Shown: in pieces, positions 1 to 6,026 of the stretch | How positions within the stretch are numbered: position 1 is the first letter of the stretch | Layout of the letters: each line of letters opens with the position of its first letter | DNA from: Clostridiales bacterium | GTDB taxonomy: Bacteria > Bacillota > Clostridia > Oscillospirales > Oscillospiraceae | Length of the DNA stretch: 7,277 bases | NCBI GenBank assembly: GCA_012729875.1 | Contig: JAAYCC010000032.1 | Location: 1-7,277 of the forward strand | Direction: 5' to 3' | Notes under the pieces: generated by a model | Database searches by the model: none | What the model saw: the letters and a program-made list of their open reading frames with translations, nothing else | Told to the model about the DNA's origin: nothing | Position numbers and translations under genes: made by a program

Positions 1-2
1 GA

Positions 3-560
3 GAGACAGACCCGGATCTTTTCTCCTCGGTAGTACACCAGATAATCGGCCAGCAGATATCCACCGCCGCACAGGAGACAATTTGGAGCCGCCTGAGGGG
101 AAAAGTCCCTGCAATCAATGCGGATGCAATACTTTCGATACCGGACGGGGAGCTGCAGAGCATAGGTATCTCCTTTCGCAAAGCATCCTACATAAAGGCA
201 TTTGCGGAAAAAGTTCAATCCGGCGAGCTGGACTTAGATACCCTGAGCACAAAGACCGACCAAGAAGTAATAAGAGAACTCTCCTCCCTGAAGGGCGTCG
301 GCATTTGGACGGCGGAGATGCTTCTCATATTCTGCCTGCAGCGCCCCGACGTTTTAAGCTTCATTGACCTCGGAATACATCGTGGCATGAGGATGCTCTA
401 CCGTCACAGAAGTATAAGCAGGGAGTTGTTTGACAAATATGCCCGGCGCTGTTCTCCCTGCGGAAGCGTGGCGAGCCTCTATCTCTGGGCGATATCAGGC
501 GGAGCTATCCCCGAACTCACTGATCCCGCAAGTACAAAAAAGGACGGTGCAAAACGATGA
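3..560 (+). CDS. alkA: DNA-3-methyladenine glycosylase, AlkA/HhH-GPD family (5' end cut off by window edge)
   Basis: Base-excision repair enzyme that removes alkylated purines such as 3-methyladenine from DNA. The frame is open from the window edge, with 185 residues visible up to a TGA at 558-560. About 30-45 N-terminal residues are probably missing, judged from the usual length of short AlkA-like enzymes. The visible part opens with the family block FSSVVHQIIGQQIS (residues 7-20). The helix-hairpin-helix is LKGVGIWTAEM (96-106), followed by RPDVLSFIDLGIHRGM. The Asp codon at 366-368 (residue 122) aligns with the catalytic Asp of HhH-GPD glycosylases (Asp238 in E. coli AlkA). The C-terminal SVASLYLW block matches the family, but the preceding segment reads CSPCGS where I recall W-x-PYRS as common. 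The last 4 nt overlap the alkyltransferase gene, so the two are probably co-transcribed and translationally coupled. The family call is firm. The exact substrate range cannot be told from sequence. Confidence 0.88.
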   Translation, partial: ETDPDLFSSVVHQIIGQQISTAAQETIWSRLRGKVPAINADAILSIPDGELQSIGISFRKASYIKAFAEKVQSGELDLDTLSTKTDQEVIRELSSLKGVGIWTAEMLLIFCLQRPDVLSFIDLGIHRGMRMLYRHRSISRELFDKYARRCSPCGSVASLYLWAISGGAIPELTDPASTKKDGAKR

Positions 561-1069
561 CAGAGAAATATTCCTGTACCATAGACGCCCCTTTCGGCAC
601 AATGTACGCGTTCGCGGAAAACGGCGCGCTGATTGCCCTGTCATTTACAGACGAGCAGTTTTCCGGATTTGCCGAGAATCCCGATTATCCGGTTTTTTCT
701 GCTCTGCGCCTCTGGGCAGCGGACTATTTTTCCGGCAGGGAGCCTAAAACCGTACCGCCGCTTCGTCCACACGGTACGCCCTTTCAGCTTGAGATATGGG
801 ATATGCTCCTCAAAATACCTTACGGTAAAGTCGTCACCTACGGCGAGCTGGCAGAGAACTGCGCCAAAAACCGAGGTATTGCCAAAATGTCTGCACAGGC
901 CGTGGGCGGCGCCGTCGGGCGCAATCCCATAGCCGTCATCATACCCTGTCACCGGGTGATAGGAGCCGGCGGAAACCTCACGGGATACGGCGGCGGGCTT
1001 CATCTCAAGCTGAAGCTTCTGGAACTGGAGGGCGTCGTCACATCAGACATGTATTTCCCTGTGCAATAG
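557..1069 (+). CDS. ogt: Methylated-DNA-[protein]-cysteine S-methyltransferase (O6-alkylguanine-DNA alkyltransferase)
   Basis: Suicide repair protein that moves the alkyl group from O6-alkylguanine (and O4-alkylthymine) in DNA onto its own cysteine. It has 170 residues, a normal length for Ogt-type proteins without an Ada regulatory domain. The N-terminal part (about 1-70) is the variable RNase H-like domain. The C-terminal DNA-binding/active-site domain (about 74-160) contains FQLEIWDMLLKIPYGKVVTYGEL, here split as FQLEIW (76-81) and IPYGKVVTYGEL (87-98). The active-site motif is IPCHRVIG (129-136) with acceptor Cys131, followed by LTGYGGGLHLKLKLLELEG. The Arg finger, which in human AGT sits in RAVGGAM, is replaced by Gln114 in SAQAVGGAVGRNP; I recall this variant from clostridial and other Firmicute homologues. 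The start ATG at 557 lies in the ATGA overlap with the glycosylase stop, and an AGGA at 541-544 is a weak, rather distant ribosome binding site. Reinitiation after the glycosylase gene is therefore likely. Both genes repair alkylation damage. Confidence 0.95.
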   Translation: MTEKYSCTIDAPFGTMYAFAENGALIALSFTDEQFSGFAENPDYPVFSALRLWAADYFSGREPKTVPPLRPHGTPFQLEIWDMLLKIPYGKVVTYGELAENCAKNRGIAKMSAQAVGGAVGRNPIAVIIPCHRVIGAGGNLTGYGGGLHLKLKLLELEGVVTSDMYFPVQ

Positions 1070-1095
1070 GGTCAAGGCGCTTTATCTTGTATTGC
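1063..1095. repeat. Bulged inverted repeat across the ogt stop codon and the hflX -35 region
   Basis: GCAATA (1063-1068) is the exact reverse complement of TATTGC (1090-1095). Inside it, CAAG (1073-1076) is the exact reverse complement of CTTG (1086-1089). This gives a 10-bp stem with a 4-nt bulge (GGGT, 1069-1072) on the left side and a 9-nt loop (1077-1085). It overlaps the ogt TAG (1067-1069) and the candidate -35 of the hflX promoter. No T-run follows, so it is not a standard intrinsic terminator. It could be an RNA hairpin protecting the ogt 3' end, a regulator site, or chance. Confidence 0.45.
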
Positions 1096-1115
1096 GAAAT
1101 TGATTGAGATATAAT
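1087..1115 (+). promoter_or_regulatory. Candidate sigma-A promoter for hflX-yigZ
   Basis: A perfect -10 hexamer TATAAT lies at 1110-1115. It is preceded at a 17-nt spacing by TTGTAT (1087-1092), which matches the first three bases of the -35 consensus. Transcription would begin near 1122, leaving a leader of about 25 nt that carries the hflX ribosome binding site. The region is clearly more AT-rich than the flanking genes. The -10 is strong and the -35 weak, so the exact start is uncertain. Confidence 0.6.
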
Positions 1116-1132
1116 ATTACAAACAACCATTT

Positions 1133-1140
1133 GAGAGGAG
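1133..1140 (+). promoter_or_regulatory. Ribosome binding site that fixes the TTG start of hflX
   Basis: GAGAGGAG lies 6 nt before the TTG at 1147. No ATG in the same frame has a comparable site; the first, at 1198 (Met18), would remove conserved-length N-terminal sequence. This supports the rare TTG start. Confidence 0.8.
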
Positions 1141-1146
1141 TCCGCT

Positions 1147-2418
1147 TTGGAAAACACAAGAGAAAAAGCAATACTCGCAGGGCTGTCCGCAAGCTCCATG
1201 ACTGAGGACGAGCGCTCAACCGAGAGCAGCATGGAGGAGCTCATCTCCCTTGTAGAGACAGCGGGCGGCGAGGTAGCGGGCTACGTTTTACAAAACCGCG
1301 CATCCCCCGACCCCAGGAGCTTCATAGGCGAGGGCAAAATCCGCGAGATCAAGGAACTGATAGAGCTAAACGACTGCAATCTAGCGGTCTTTGACAATGA
1401 GCTCTCCCCGTCTCAGATGCGAATCCTCTCTGAGGATCTTGGCGTAAAGGTTCTTGACCGCAGCGGTCTCATCCTGGATATATTCGCCCAGCGCGCGCAG
1501 ACCCGCGAGGGTAAACTGCAGGTGGAGCTGGCGCAGTACGAGTACCTGCTCCCCAGACTTATGGGAATGTGGTCCCACCTTGTCCGACAGACAGCGTCGG
1601 GCGGCTCTTCGCCCATAGGCACACGGGGCCCCGGCGAAACACAGCTCGAGACCGACCGCAGACATATCAGGCGCAAGATACAAAAGCTGCGTGCGGAGCT
1701 GGAGGATGTACGCCGCGTGCGCGGCACACAGCGCCGCCGCCGTGAAAAAAACTCCATGCCGGTTGTCTGCCTTGTGGGCTATACAAACGCAGGCAAATCC
1801 ACTCTACTGAACAGCCTAACAAACGCCGATATCCCGGCCAATGACAGGCTTTTCGATACGCTGGACACGACCACGAGGCGCATGAACGTCAGCGAGACTC
1901 AGGAGATACTTCTCTCCGACACCGTCGGCTTTATCCGCAAGCTGCCGACACACCTCATAGAGGCGTTCAAGGCGACTCTTGAGGAGCTCTCCTACGCCGA
2001 CCTGCTGCTCCATGTCATTGATCTTTCCAATCCCGACTGGGAAAATCAGGCCGCGGTGGTGGACGAGCTTATAGGCCAGCTTGCTTCGGATAAGACCCCA
2101 TGCATACGCGTTTTCAACAAATGCGATGTATACAGTTCAGATCTTCCCCGCGGCGATAATTCCATATGCATCTCCGCAAAAACCGGAGAGGGTACGGAAG
2201 AGCTGCTGAAAGCCATCTCTGCAATTCTCGAAAACGGTAAAAGGCGCGTGAGTCTCCTGCTCCCCTACGCAGACGCCGCTGTCCTGGATATGCTGCGCCG
2301 CGAGGGGGCGCTCCTATCCTCAGAGTACACCGACGATTGTATCAAGGCAGAAGCCATAATAAGGCCGGAGCTTTGGGGGCAGATTCGCGGCTTTGTCAGC
2401 GAGAATACGGAGGATTGA
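1147..2418 (+). CDS. hflX: GTPase HflX (ribosome-associated)
   Basis: Translation-linked GTPase. Characterised HflX proteins bind the 50S subunit and split stalled or hibernating 70S ribosomes under heat or antibiotic stress. The product has 423 residues, normal for the family. The N-terminal HflX domain (about 30-150) carries the signature FIGEGKIREI (59-68) and FDNELSPSQMR (82-92). The conserved glycine-rich loop GTRGPGETQLETDRR (158-172) follows, then a basic coiled-coil linker (about 170-202). The G domain has G1 GYTNAGKST (211-219), G2 threonines in LDTTTRR (239-245), G3 DTVGF (258-262), G4 NKCD (324-327) and G5 SAK (343-345). All nucleotide-binding motifs look intact. Translation starts at TTG 1147, supported by GAGAGGAG six bases upstream. 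A candidate promoter with a perfect TATAAT lies just upstream. The next gene starts 2 nt after the stop, and its ribosome binding site sits in the last codons of hflX, so the two are almost certainly one operon. Confidence 0.96.
   Translation: MENTREKAILAGLSASSMTEDERSTESSMEELISLVETAGGEVAGYVLQNRASPDPRSFIGEGKIREIKELIELNDCNLAVFDNELSPSQMRILSEDLGVKVLDRSGLILDIFAQRAQTREGKLQVELAQYEYLLPRLMGMWSHLVRQTASGGSSPIGTRGPGETQLETDRRHIRRKIQKLRAELEDVRRVRGTQRRRREKNSMPVVCLVGYTNAGKSTLLNSLTNADIPANDRLFDTLDTTTRRMNVSETQEILLSDTVGFIRKLPTHLIEAFKATLEELSYADLLLHVIDLSNPDWENQAAVVDELIGQLASDKTPCIRVFNKCDVYSSDLPRGDNSICISAKTGEGTEELLKAISAILENGKRRVSLLLPYADAAVLDMLRREGALLSSEYTDDCIKAEAIIRPELWGQIRGFVSENTED
2409..2414 (+). promoter_or_regulatory. 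Ribosome binding site for the YigZ-family gene, inside the end of hflX
   Basis: GGAGGA lies 6 nt before ATG 2421 and overlaps the last hflX codons before the TGA at 2416-2418. It decides the start of the next gene: the reading frame is open further upstream to an ATG at 2337, but that lies deep inside hflX and lacks a comparable site. Confidence 0.85.
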
Positions 2419-2420
2419 AT

Positions 2421-3053
2421 ATGCCGGACTCATATCTTGTCCCCGCCGGGTACGGTGAAGCGGAGCTGATCGAAAAAAAATCCCGCTTTATCGGCAGGGT
2501 CTGGCGCACGGACACAGAGGCGGAAGCGCTGTACCGCATCCGTGAGACCCGCGAAAATCACCGCGACGCCACCCACAACGTCTATGCCTACATCATCCGC
2601 GACAACAATCTGACCCGCTACTCCGACGACGGCGAACCCTCAGGTACCTCAGGTATGCCGACGGTGAATGTCTTTGCGGGAGAGAACATACAAAATGTCT
2701 GCTGTGTTGTGACACGCTACTTTGGCGGCACACTTCTCGGTACGGGCGGTCTTGCACGCGCCTACTCCAAAGCCGCCAAAATGGCTCTCGAGTCCGCCGG
2801 TATTGCACAGATGGCACAGTGGTCCGTATTGAAGCTCATCTGTCCATACGGCTTCTACGAGACCGCAATACATATAGCGGAGGACTGCGGCGCTGTCATA
2901 CGAGACTCTGACTTCGGCGTCGATATCATGCTCACCGTCCTTGTCCCATGCGAAAGCGCCATGGATTTTGAAGACAAGATCATCAGCCTTTCCTCCGGAA
3001 GAGTTCGCTGTGAGCACGCAGCGCATGAGTATATAGCTGTGAAAATACTGTGA
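2421..3053 (+). CDS. yigZ: YigZ/IMPACT family protein (UPF0029 and DUF1949 domains)
   Basis: A 210-residue protein of the conserved YigZ/YvyE family, related to the N-terminal domain of eukaryotic IMPACT, a regulator of the translation kinase GCN2. The bacterial function is not settled. The N-terminal domain (about 15-125) shows KKSRFIG (19-25), the strongly conserved YSDDGEPSGTSGMP (67-80), and VVTRYFGGTLLGTGGLARAY (96-115), which form the family fingerprint. The rest (about 135-208) fits the ferredoxin-like C-terminal DUF1949 domain. Length is normal for the family (about 200-220). I chose ATG 2421 because GGAGGA lies 6 nt upstream and the homology begins just after it. It starts 2 nt after the hflX stop and is probably translationally coupled to it, which suggests a shared role in ribosome stress. 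It is followed by a likely terminator. The family call is firm and the function is unknown. Confidence 0.93.
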   Translation: MPDSYLVPAGYGEAELIEKKSRFIGRVWRTDTEAEALYRIRETRENHRDATHNVYAYIIRDNNLTRYSDDGEPSGTSGMPTVNVFAGENIQNVCCVVTRYFGGTLLGTGGLARAYSKAAKMALESAGIAQMAQWSVLKLICPYGFYETAIHIAEDCGAVIRDSDFGVDIMLTVLVPCESAMDFEDKIISLSSGRVRCEHAAHEYIAVKIL

Positions 3054-3077
3054 GAAAACTACATTTATTAGTCAAAA

Positions 3078-3122
3078 CGGGGCGTTTTCGACGGTTTCGA
3101 ATGCGCCCCGGAAATATTTTTT
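3078..3122 (+). terminator. Likely rho-independent terminator after hflX-yigZ
   Basis: The hairpin spans 3078-3110: CGGGGCG (3078-3084) pairs with CGCCCCG (3104-3110). A T-G wobble and one T-T mismatch follow, then TTCGA (3087-3091) pairs with TCGAA (3097-3101), with a 5-nt loop. A run of six T follows at 3117-3122, separated from the stem by GAAATA. The spacing to the T-run is longer than ideal, so termination may be partial. It starts 24 nt after the yigZ stop and separates that unit from dgt. Confidence 0.65.
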
Positions 3123-3137
3123 AAAAAAAGAGGGGAA

Positions 3138-3166
3138 ATGACAGGCAATGTCGTATAAGTTACTAG
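3138..3166 (+). promoter_or_regulatory. Weak candidate promoter for dgt-dnaG-rpoD
   Basis: ATGACA (3138-3143, five of six -35 bases) is followed after 17 nt by TACTAG (3161-3166, three of six -10 bases). A T6A7 tract at 3117-3129 lies where an UP element would be. A better -10-like TATAAG (3154-3159) has no suitable -35. A promoter is expected here because of the terminator upstream, but its exact position is uncertain. Confidence 0.3.
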
Positions 3167-3186
3167 ACCAATTATAGGGCAGATTC

Positions 3187-3193
3187 GGAGGTG
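3187..3193 (+). promoter_or_regulatory. Ribosome binding site of dgt
   Basis: GGAGGTG lies 8 nt before ATG 3202, which supports that start. Confidence 0.8.
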
Positions 3194-3201
3194 TTTGAAA
3201 A

Positions 3202-4206
3202 ATGGCCTGCGCAAGGGAAAAACGAGAGGAGCTGGAAAAGCTTCTAATCTGTGATAACGGAGTGCACGCAGCCGGTTCCAAAGGCCGCCTTGTCCCCGAA
3301 GAGCAGGACAATATACGCACCTGTTTTCAGAGGGATGTCGACCGCATCACCCACGCCAAAGCCTTTCGAAGGCTCAAGCACAAGACCCAGGTATTCCTCC
3401 AGCCGGAGGGCGACCACTACCGCACCCGCCTGACACACACGCTCGAGGTCTCCCGAATTGCGCGCACTATTTCCCGCGCTCTCATGCTCAACGAGGATCT
3501 CACGGAGGCGATCTCCCTCGGTCACGACATAGGCCACACCCCCTTCGGTCACGCCGGCGAAAGAGCGCTCAACGAGATTTTCCCCGGGGGCTTCCGCCAC
3601 TATGAGCAGAGCCTTCGCGTTGTCGACTCCATAGAGAAGTCCGGCAGAGGTCTGAATCTCTGCTACGAAACACGCATGGGCATACTACACCACACCGAAG
3701 GCGCTCCCGACGACACTCTGGAGGCAATAGCCGTTCGCCTCTCGGACAGGATAGCATATATAAACCACGACACTGACGACGCGATACGCGCCGGCATAAT
3801 AACCGCGGAGGATCTGCCGTTTCTTGTGCACGGCCTCATGGGAGACAGCTCTAGCGAACGTATAAACGCCACGCTGACCGATCTCATCGAAAACAGTCAG
3901 GGCGGTGAGATAAAAATGTCCGATGAAATGACAGGGGCCGTCGAATGCTTCCACAAATTTATGTTTGACGCAGTATACAGCAATCCCAGGGCCAAGAGCG
4001 AGGAGTCAAAGGTCATTGATATACTCGGCGGCATCTGGGACTACTACGCCGGCGACCCCGCAAGGCTCCCCGAGGACTATCGCCGGATAGCCGACAGCGA
4101 GGGAGTCGGGCGTGCGGTGTGCGACTATGTGTCCGGCATGACCGACGACTACGCCATATACAAGTTCGAAGAAATATACATTCCCGCCGCATGGCATGTA
4201 AAATAG
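3202..4206 (+). CDS. dgt: Deoxyguanosinetriphosphate triphosphohydrolase-like protein (HD-domain dNTPase)
   Basis: HD-superfamily enzyme expected to hydrolyse dGTP or other dNTPs to the deoxynucleoside and triphosphate, thereby controlling precursor pools. It has 334 residues, the short form of the family (E. coli Dgt is about 505). The N-terminal block FQRDVDRITHAKAFRRLKHKTQV, quoted as FQRDVDRITHAKAFRRL (42-58), is typical. Metal-site residues are visible in order: His79 in RTRLTHTLEV, the His108-Asp109 pair in GHDIGHTPFGH (107-117), and Asp190 in AYINHDTDDA (185-194). The catalytic HD set therefore appears complete. The start ATG 3202 has GGAGGTG 8 nt upstream. It is the first gene of a likely operon with dnaG (41-nt gap) and rpoD, an order I recall from clostridial genomes. 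Physiological substrate and allosteric control cannot be read from the sequence, because dGTPase-like proteins of this short class differ in substrate. Nothing suggests a role in phage defence, although some HD dNTPases have one. Confidence 0.92.
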   Translation: MACAREKREELEKLLICDNGVHAAGSKGRLVPEEQDNIRTCFQRDVDRITHAKAFRRLKHKTQVFLQPEGDHYRTRLTHTLEVSRIARTISRALMLNEDLTEAISLGHDIGHTPFGHAGERALNEIFPGGFRHYEQSLRVVDSIEKSGRGLNLCYETRMGILHHTEGAPDDTLEAIAVRLSDRIAYINHDTDDAIRAGIITAEDLPFLVHGLMGDSSSERINATLTDLIENSQGGEIKMSDEMTGAVECFHKFMFDAVYSNPRAKSEESKVIDILGGIWDYYAGDPARLPEDYRRIADSEGVGRAVCDYVSGMTDDYAIYKFEEIYIPAAWHVK

Positions 4207-4233
4207 TTGGCTAGGCGGCGCAAAATTTTCACC

Positions 4234-4240
4234 AAGGAGG
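4234..4240 (+). promoter_or_regulatory. Ribosome binding site of dnaG
   Basis: AAGGAGG lies 7 nt before ATG 4248. It is one of the strongest Shine-Dalgarno matches in the window and fixes the dnaG start. Confidence 0.85.
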
Positions 4241-4247
4241 CGACGGC

Positions 4248-6026
4248 ATGGCTTTTCCCGAGAGCTTTCTTCAGGAACTCACAGCGCGCAGCGAAATAAC
4301 CGACGTCGTCTCTCAGTATGTCAAGCTCACGAAGCGCAGCGGCGCAAACCTCTTTGGGCTATGCCCCTTTCACAGCGAGAAAACGCCCTCGTTCTCCGTT
4401 TCGCCCGAAAAGCAGATATACCACTGCTTCGGCTGCGGCAAGGGCGGCGGCGTCATAAACTTCATAATGGAGATTGAAAACCTGTCCTACCCGGACGCTG
4501 TGCGCTTTCTCGCAAAGAGGGCGAACCTGGAGATCCCCGAATCCGCGCCCGATGAGAACCGCCACAGGCGTGAGCGTATGCTCGAGCTGAACCGCGACGC
4601 GGCGAGGTTCTTCCACGACTGCCTGATGGCCCCCGGCGGCGAGATTGCGCGCCGCTATGTGGACAGGCGAAAAATAGGCGGCGCAATGGTCACGCGCTTT
4701 GGTCTGGGCTTCGCCCCCGACTCCTGGGACAGCCTAGTAAACGCCATGAGAGACAGAGGCTACACAAATGCTGAGCTCCACGACGCGGGGCTTGCCCGAG
4801 TCTCAAAAAAGGGCGGCGGTATTTACGATACCTTCCGAAACCGTCTGATGTTTCCTGTCATAGATGTGCGCGGAAGCGTCATAGGTTTTTCGGGACGTAT
4901 CCTAGACGAAGGCGAGCCAAAGTACATGAACAGCCCCGAAACGCTCGTTTTTAATAAAAGCCGCAATCTTTTTGCCATGAATTTGGCTAAAAAGTCTAAA
5001 AAGGGATATATAATTTTGTCTGAGGGCAACATAGATGTCGTGGCGCTGCATCAGGCGGGCTTCGACTGCGCCGTGGCCTCGCTGGGCACCTCGCTCACTC
5101 CGGAGCAGGCCCGGCTCCTCTCCAACTACACCAGAGAGGTCGTCATTGCATATGACTTCGACGCGGCGGGGCAGAAAGCCTCCCAGCGCGCTATCGGTAT
5201 CCTCGAACAGCTTGACATTCGCGTGCGCGTTCTGCGCATGGAGGGCGCCAAGGACCCAGACGAGTTCATCAAAGCATTCGGTGCGCCCGCCTTTGAAAAT
5301 CTTGTGATGCGCTCTGAAAACCACATAGAATACCTTCTGTCGGACGCCGCCTCAAAATACGACCTGACTGTTGACGAAAGCCGCGTGGCATTCCTCAAGG
5401 ACGCTGTGGCACTTATCGCAAACCTGCCCGGTGCAGTAGCGCGCGAGGTCTACTCCATGAAAGCGGCCGAGATGGCAGGCGTGTCAGGTGAGGCAGTCCA
5501 TTCCGAGGTCGACCATCTGCGAAAGCGAAAACTGTCCGCAGAGAAAAAAAAGCTCGAGGCGGAGGTGTCGCGTCCCGTCAGGACAAACCAGCCCAGAGTA
5601 AGGAGTCTGCGCTACGAAAATATCCGCAGCGCCAAGGCCGAGGAGGGTCTTATCAGGCTTCTGTTTGCCGACCCCTCCTTGCTTTCCTCGGATCAAGTCT
5701 TGGATCAGGATGATTTTTCTTCGGAGGTTCTGGGCAGATGCTTCGCAGAACTCACAAGGCAGATACGTTCGGGCGGCACACCCTCTCTGCCGATGATGGC
5801 AGAACTTTTCACCGGAGACGAGATGTCGCTTCTAACCGGGATAATTGCCGAGCCTCAGGACATGGCAAACTCGGAAAAGGCGCTCGACGATTACATAGAA
5901 ATAATAAAAATGGAAAAGCTCACAGCAAAGCGCGGAGAGAACTCCGCCGCCGAGCTCAATGAGCTTGCCGAAAAGCTCAGAAAGAGCAAAGGGTATGGGA
6001 GGAAAAAAGATGGCGGCAAAGGCTGA
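4248..6026 (+). CDS. dnaG: DNA primase DnaG
   Basis: Makes the short RNA primers for lagging-strand replication, working at the fork with the DnaB-type helicase. It has 592 residues, close to B. subtilis (about 600) and E. coli (581). The N-terminal zinc-binding domain has the CHC2 ligands Cys39, His42, Cys60 and Cys63 (LCPFHSEKTPSF; YHCFGCGKGG). The catalytic core begins near residue 110 and includes FRNRLMFPVID (196-206), GFSGRIL (213-219) and KYMNSPET (225-232). In the Toprim fold the catalytic acidic residues are Glu259 in LSEGNIDVV and the Asp303/Asp305 pair in AYDFDAAGQKA. KDPDEFIK follows at 335-342. The Toprim motif reads EGNID where EGYMD is the usual form. A charged linker (about 423-445) leads to the helical C-terminal domain that contacts helicase (about 460-560), then a basic tail. 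The start has AAGGAGG 7 nt upstream. It lies 41 nt after dgt, and its 3' end overlaps rpoD by 17 nt. Confidence 0.98.
   Translation: MAFPESFLQELTARSEITDVVSQYVKLTKRSGANLFGLCPFHSEKTPSFSVSPEKQIYHCFGCGKGGGVINFIMEIENLSYPDAVRFLAKRANLEIPESAPDENRHRRERMLELNRDAARFFHDCLMAPGGEIARRYVDRRKIGGAMVTRFGLGFAPDSWDSLVNAMRDRGYTNAELHDAGLARVSKKGGGIYDTFRNRLMFPVIDVRGSVIGFSGRILDEGEPKYMNSPETLVFNKSRNLFAMNLAKKSKKGYIILSEGNIDVVALHQAGFDCAVASLGTSLTPEQARLLSNYTREVVIAYDFDAAGQKASQRAIGILEQLDIRVRVLRMEGAKDPDEFIKAFGAPAFENLVMRSENHIEYLLSDAASKYDLTVDESRVAFLKDAVALIANLPGAVAREVYSMKAAEMAGVSGEAVHSEVDHLRKRKLSAEKKKLEAEVSRPVRTNQPRVRSLRYENIRSAKAEEGLIRLLFADPSLLSSDQVLDQDDFSSEVLGRCFAELTRQIRSGGTPSLPMMAELFTGDEMSLLTGIIAEPQDMANSEKALDDYIEIIKMEKLTAKRGENSAAELNELAEKLRKSKGYGRKKDGGKG
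4983..5014 (+). promoter_or_regulatory. Possible internal promoter inside dnaG, upstream of rpoD
   Basis: A perfect TATAAT lies at 5009-5014 in an unusually AT-rich stretch of dnaG (about 4945-5020). TTGGCT at 4983-4988 is a four-of-six -35 match, but the 20-nt spacer is long; read against the overlapping TATATA (5007-5012) the spacing is 18. It would give an rpoD transcript independent of dgt, with a leader of about 1 kb. The evidence is weak because the bases also encode conserved primase sequence. Confidence 0.25.
5997..6002 (+). promoter_or_regulatory. Ribosome binding site of rpoD, inside dnaG
   Basis: GGGAGG lies 7 nt before ATG 6010. It favours that start over the in-frame ATGs at 5959 and 5995, neither of which has a good site. 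Translation of rpoD therefore begins within the last six codons of dnaG. Confidence 0.8.

Noticed and set aside
83..367. Plus-strand open frame of 94 codons
   Set aside because: It is in a different frame from the AlkA-type glycosylase, whose conserved motifs span the same bases.
2337..2420. Upstream in-frame start for the YigZ-family gene
   Set aside because: It would overlap hflX by over 80 nt, add non-homologous residues and ignore the excellent ribosome binding site before 2421.
5212..5217. Perfect TTGACA inside dnaG
   Set aside because: No -10-like sequence occurs 16-18 nt downstream (the region is GC-rich), so it is most likely chance.
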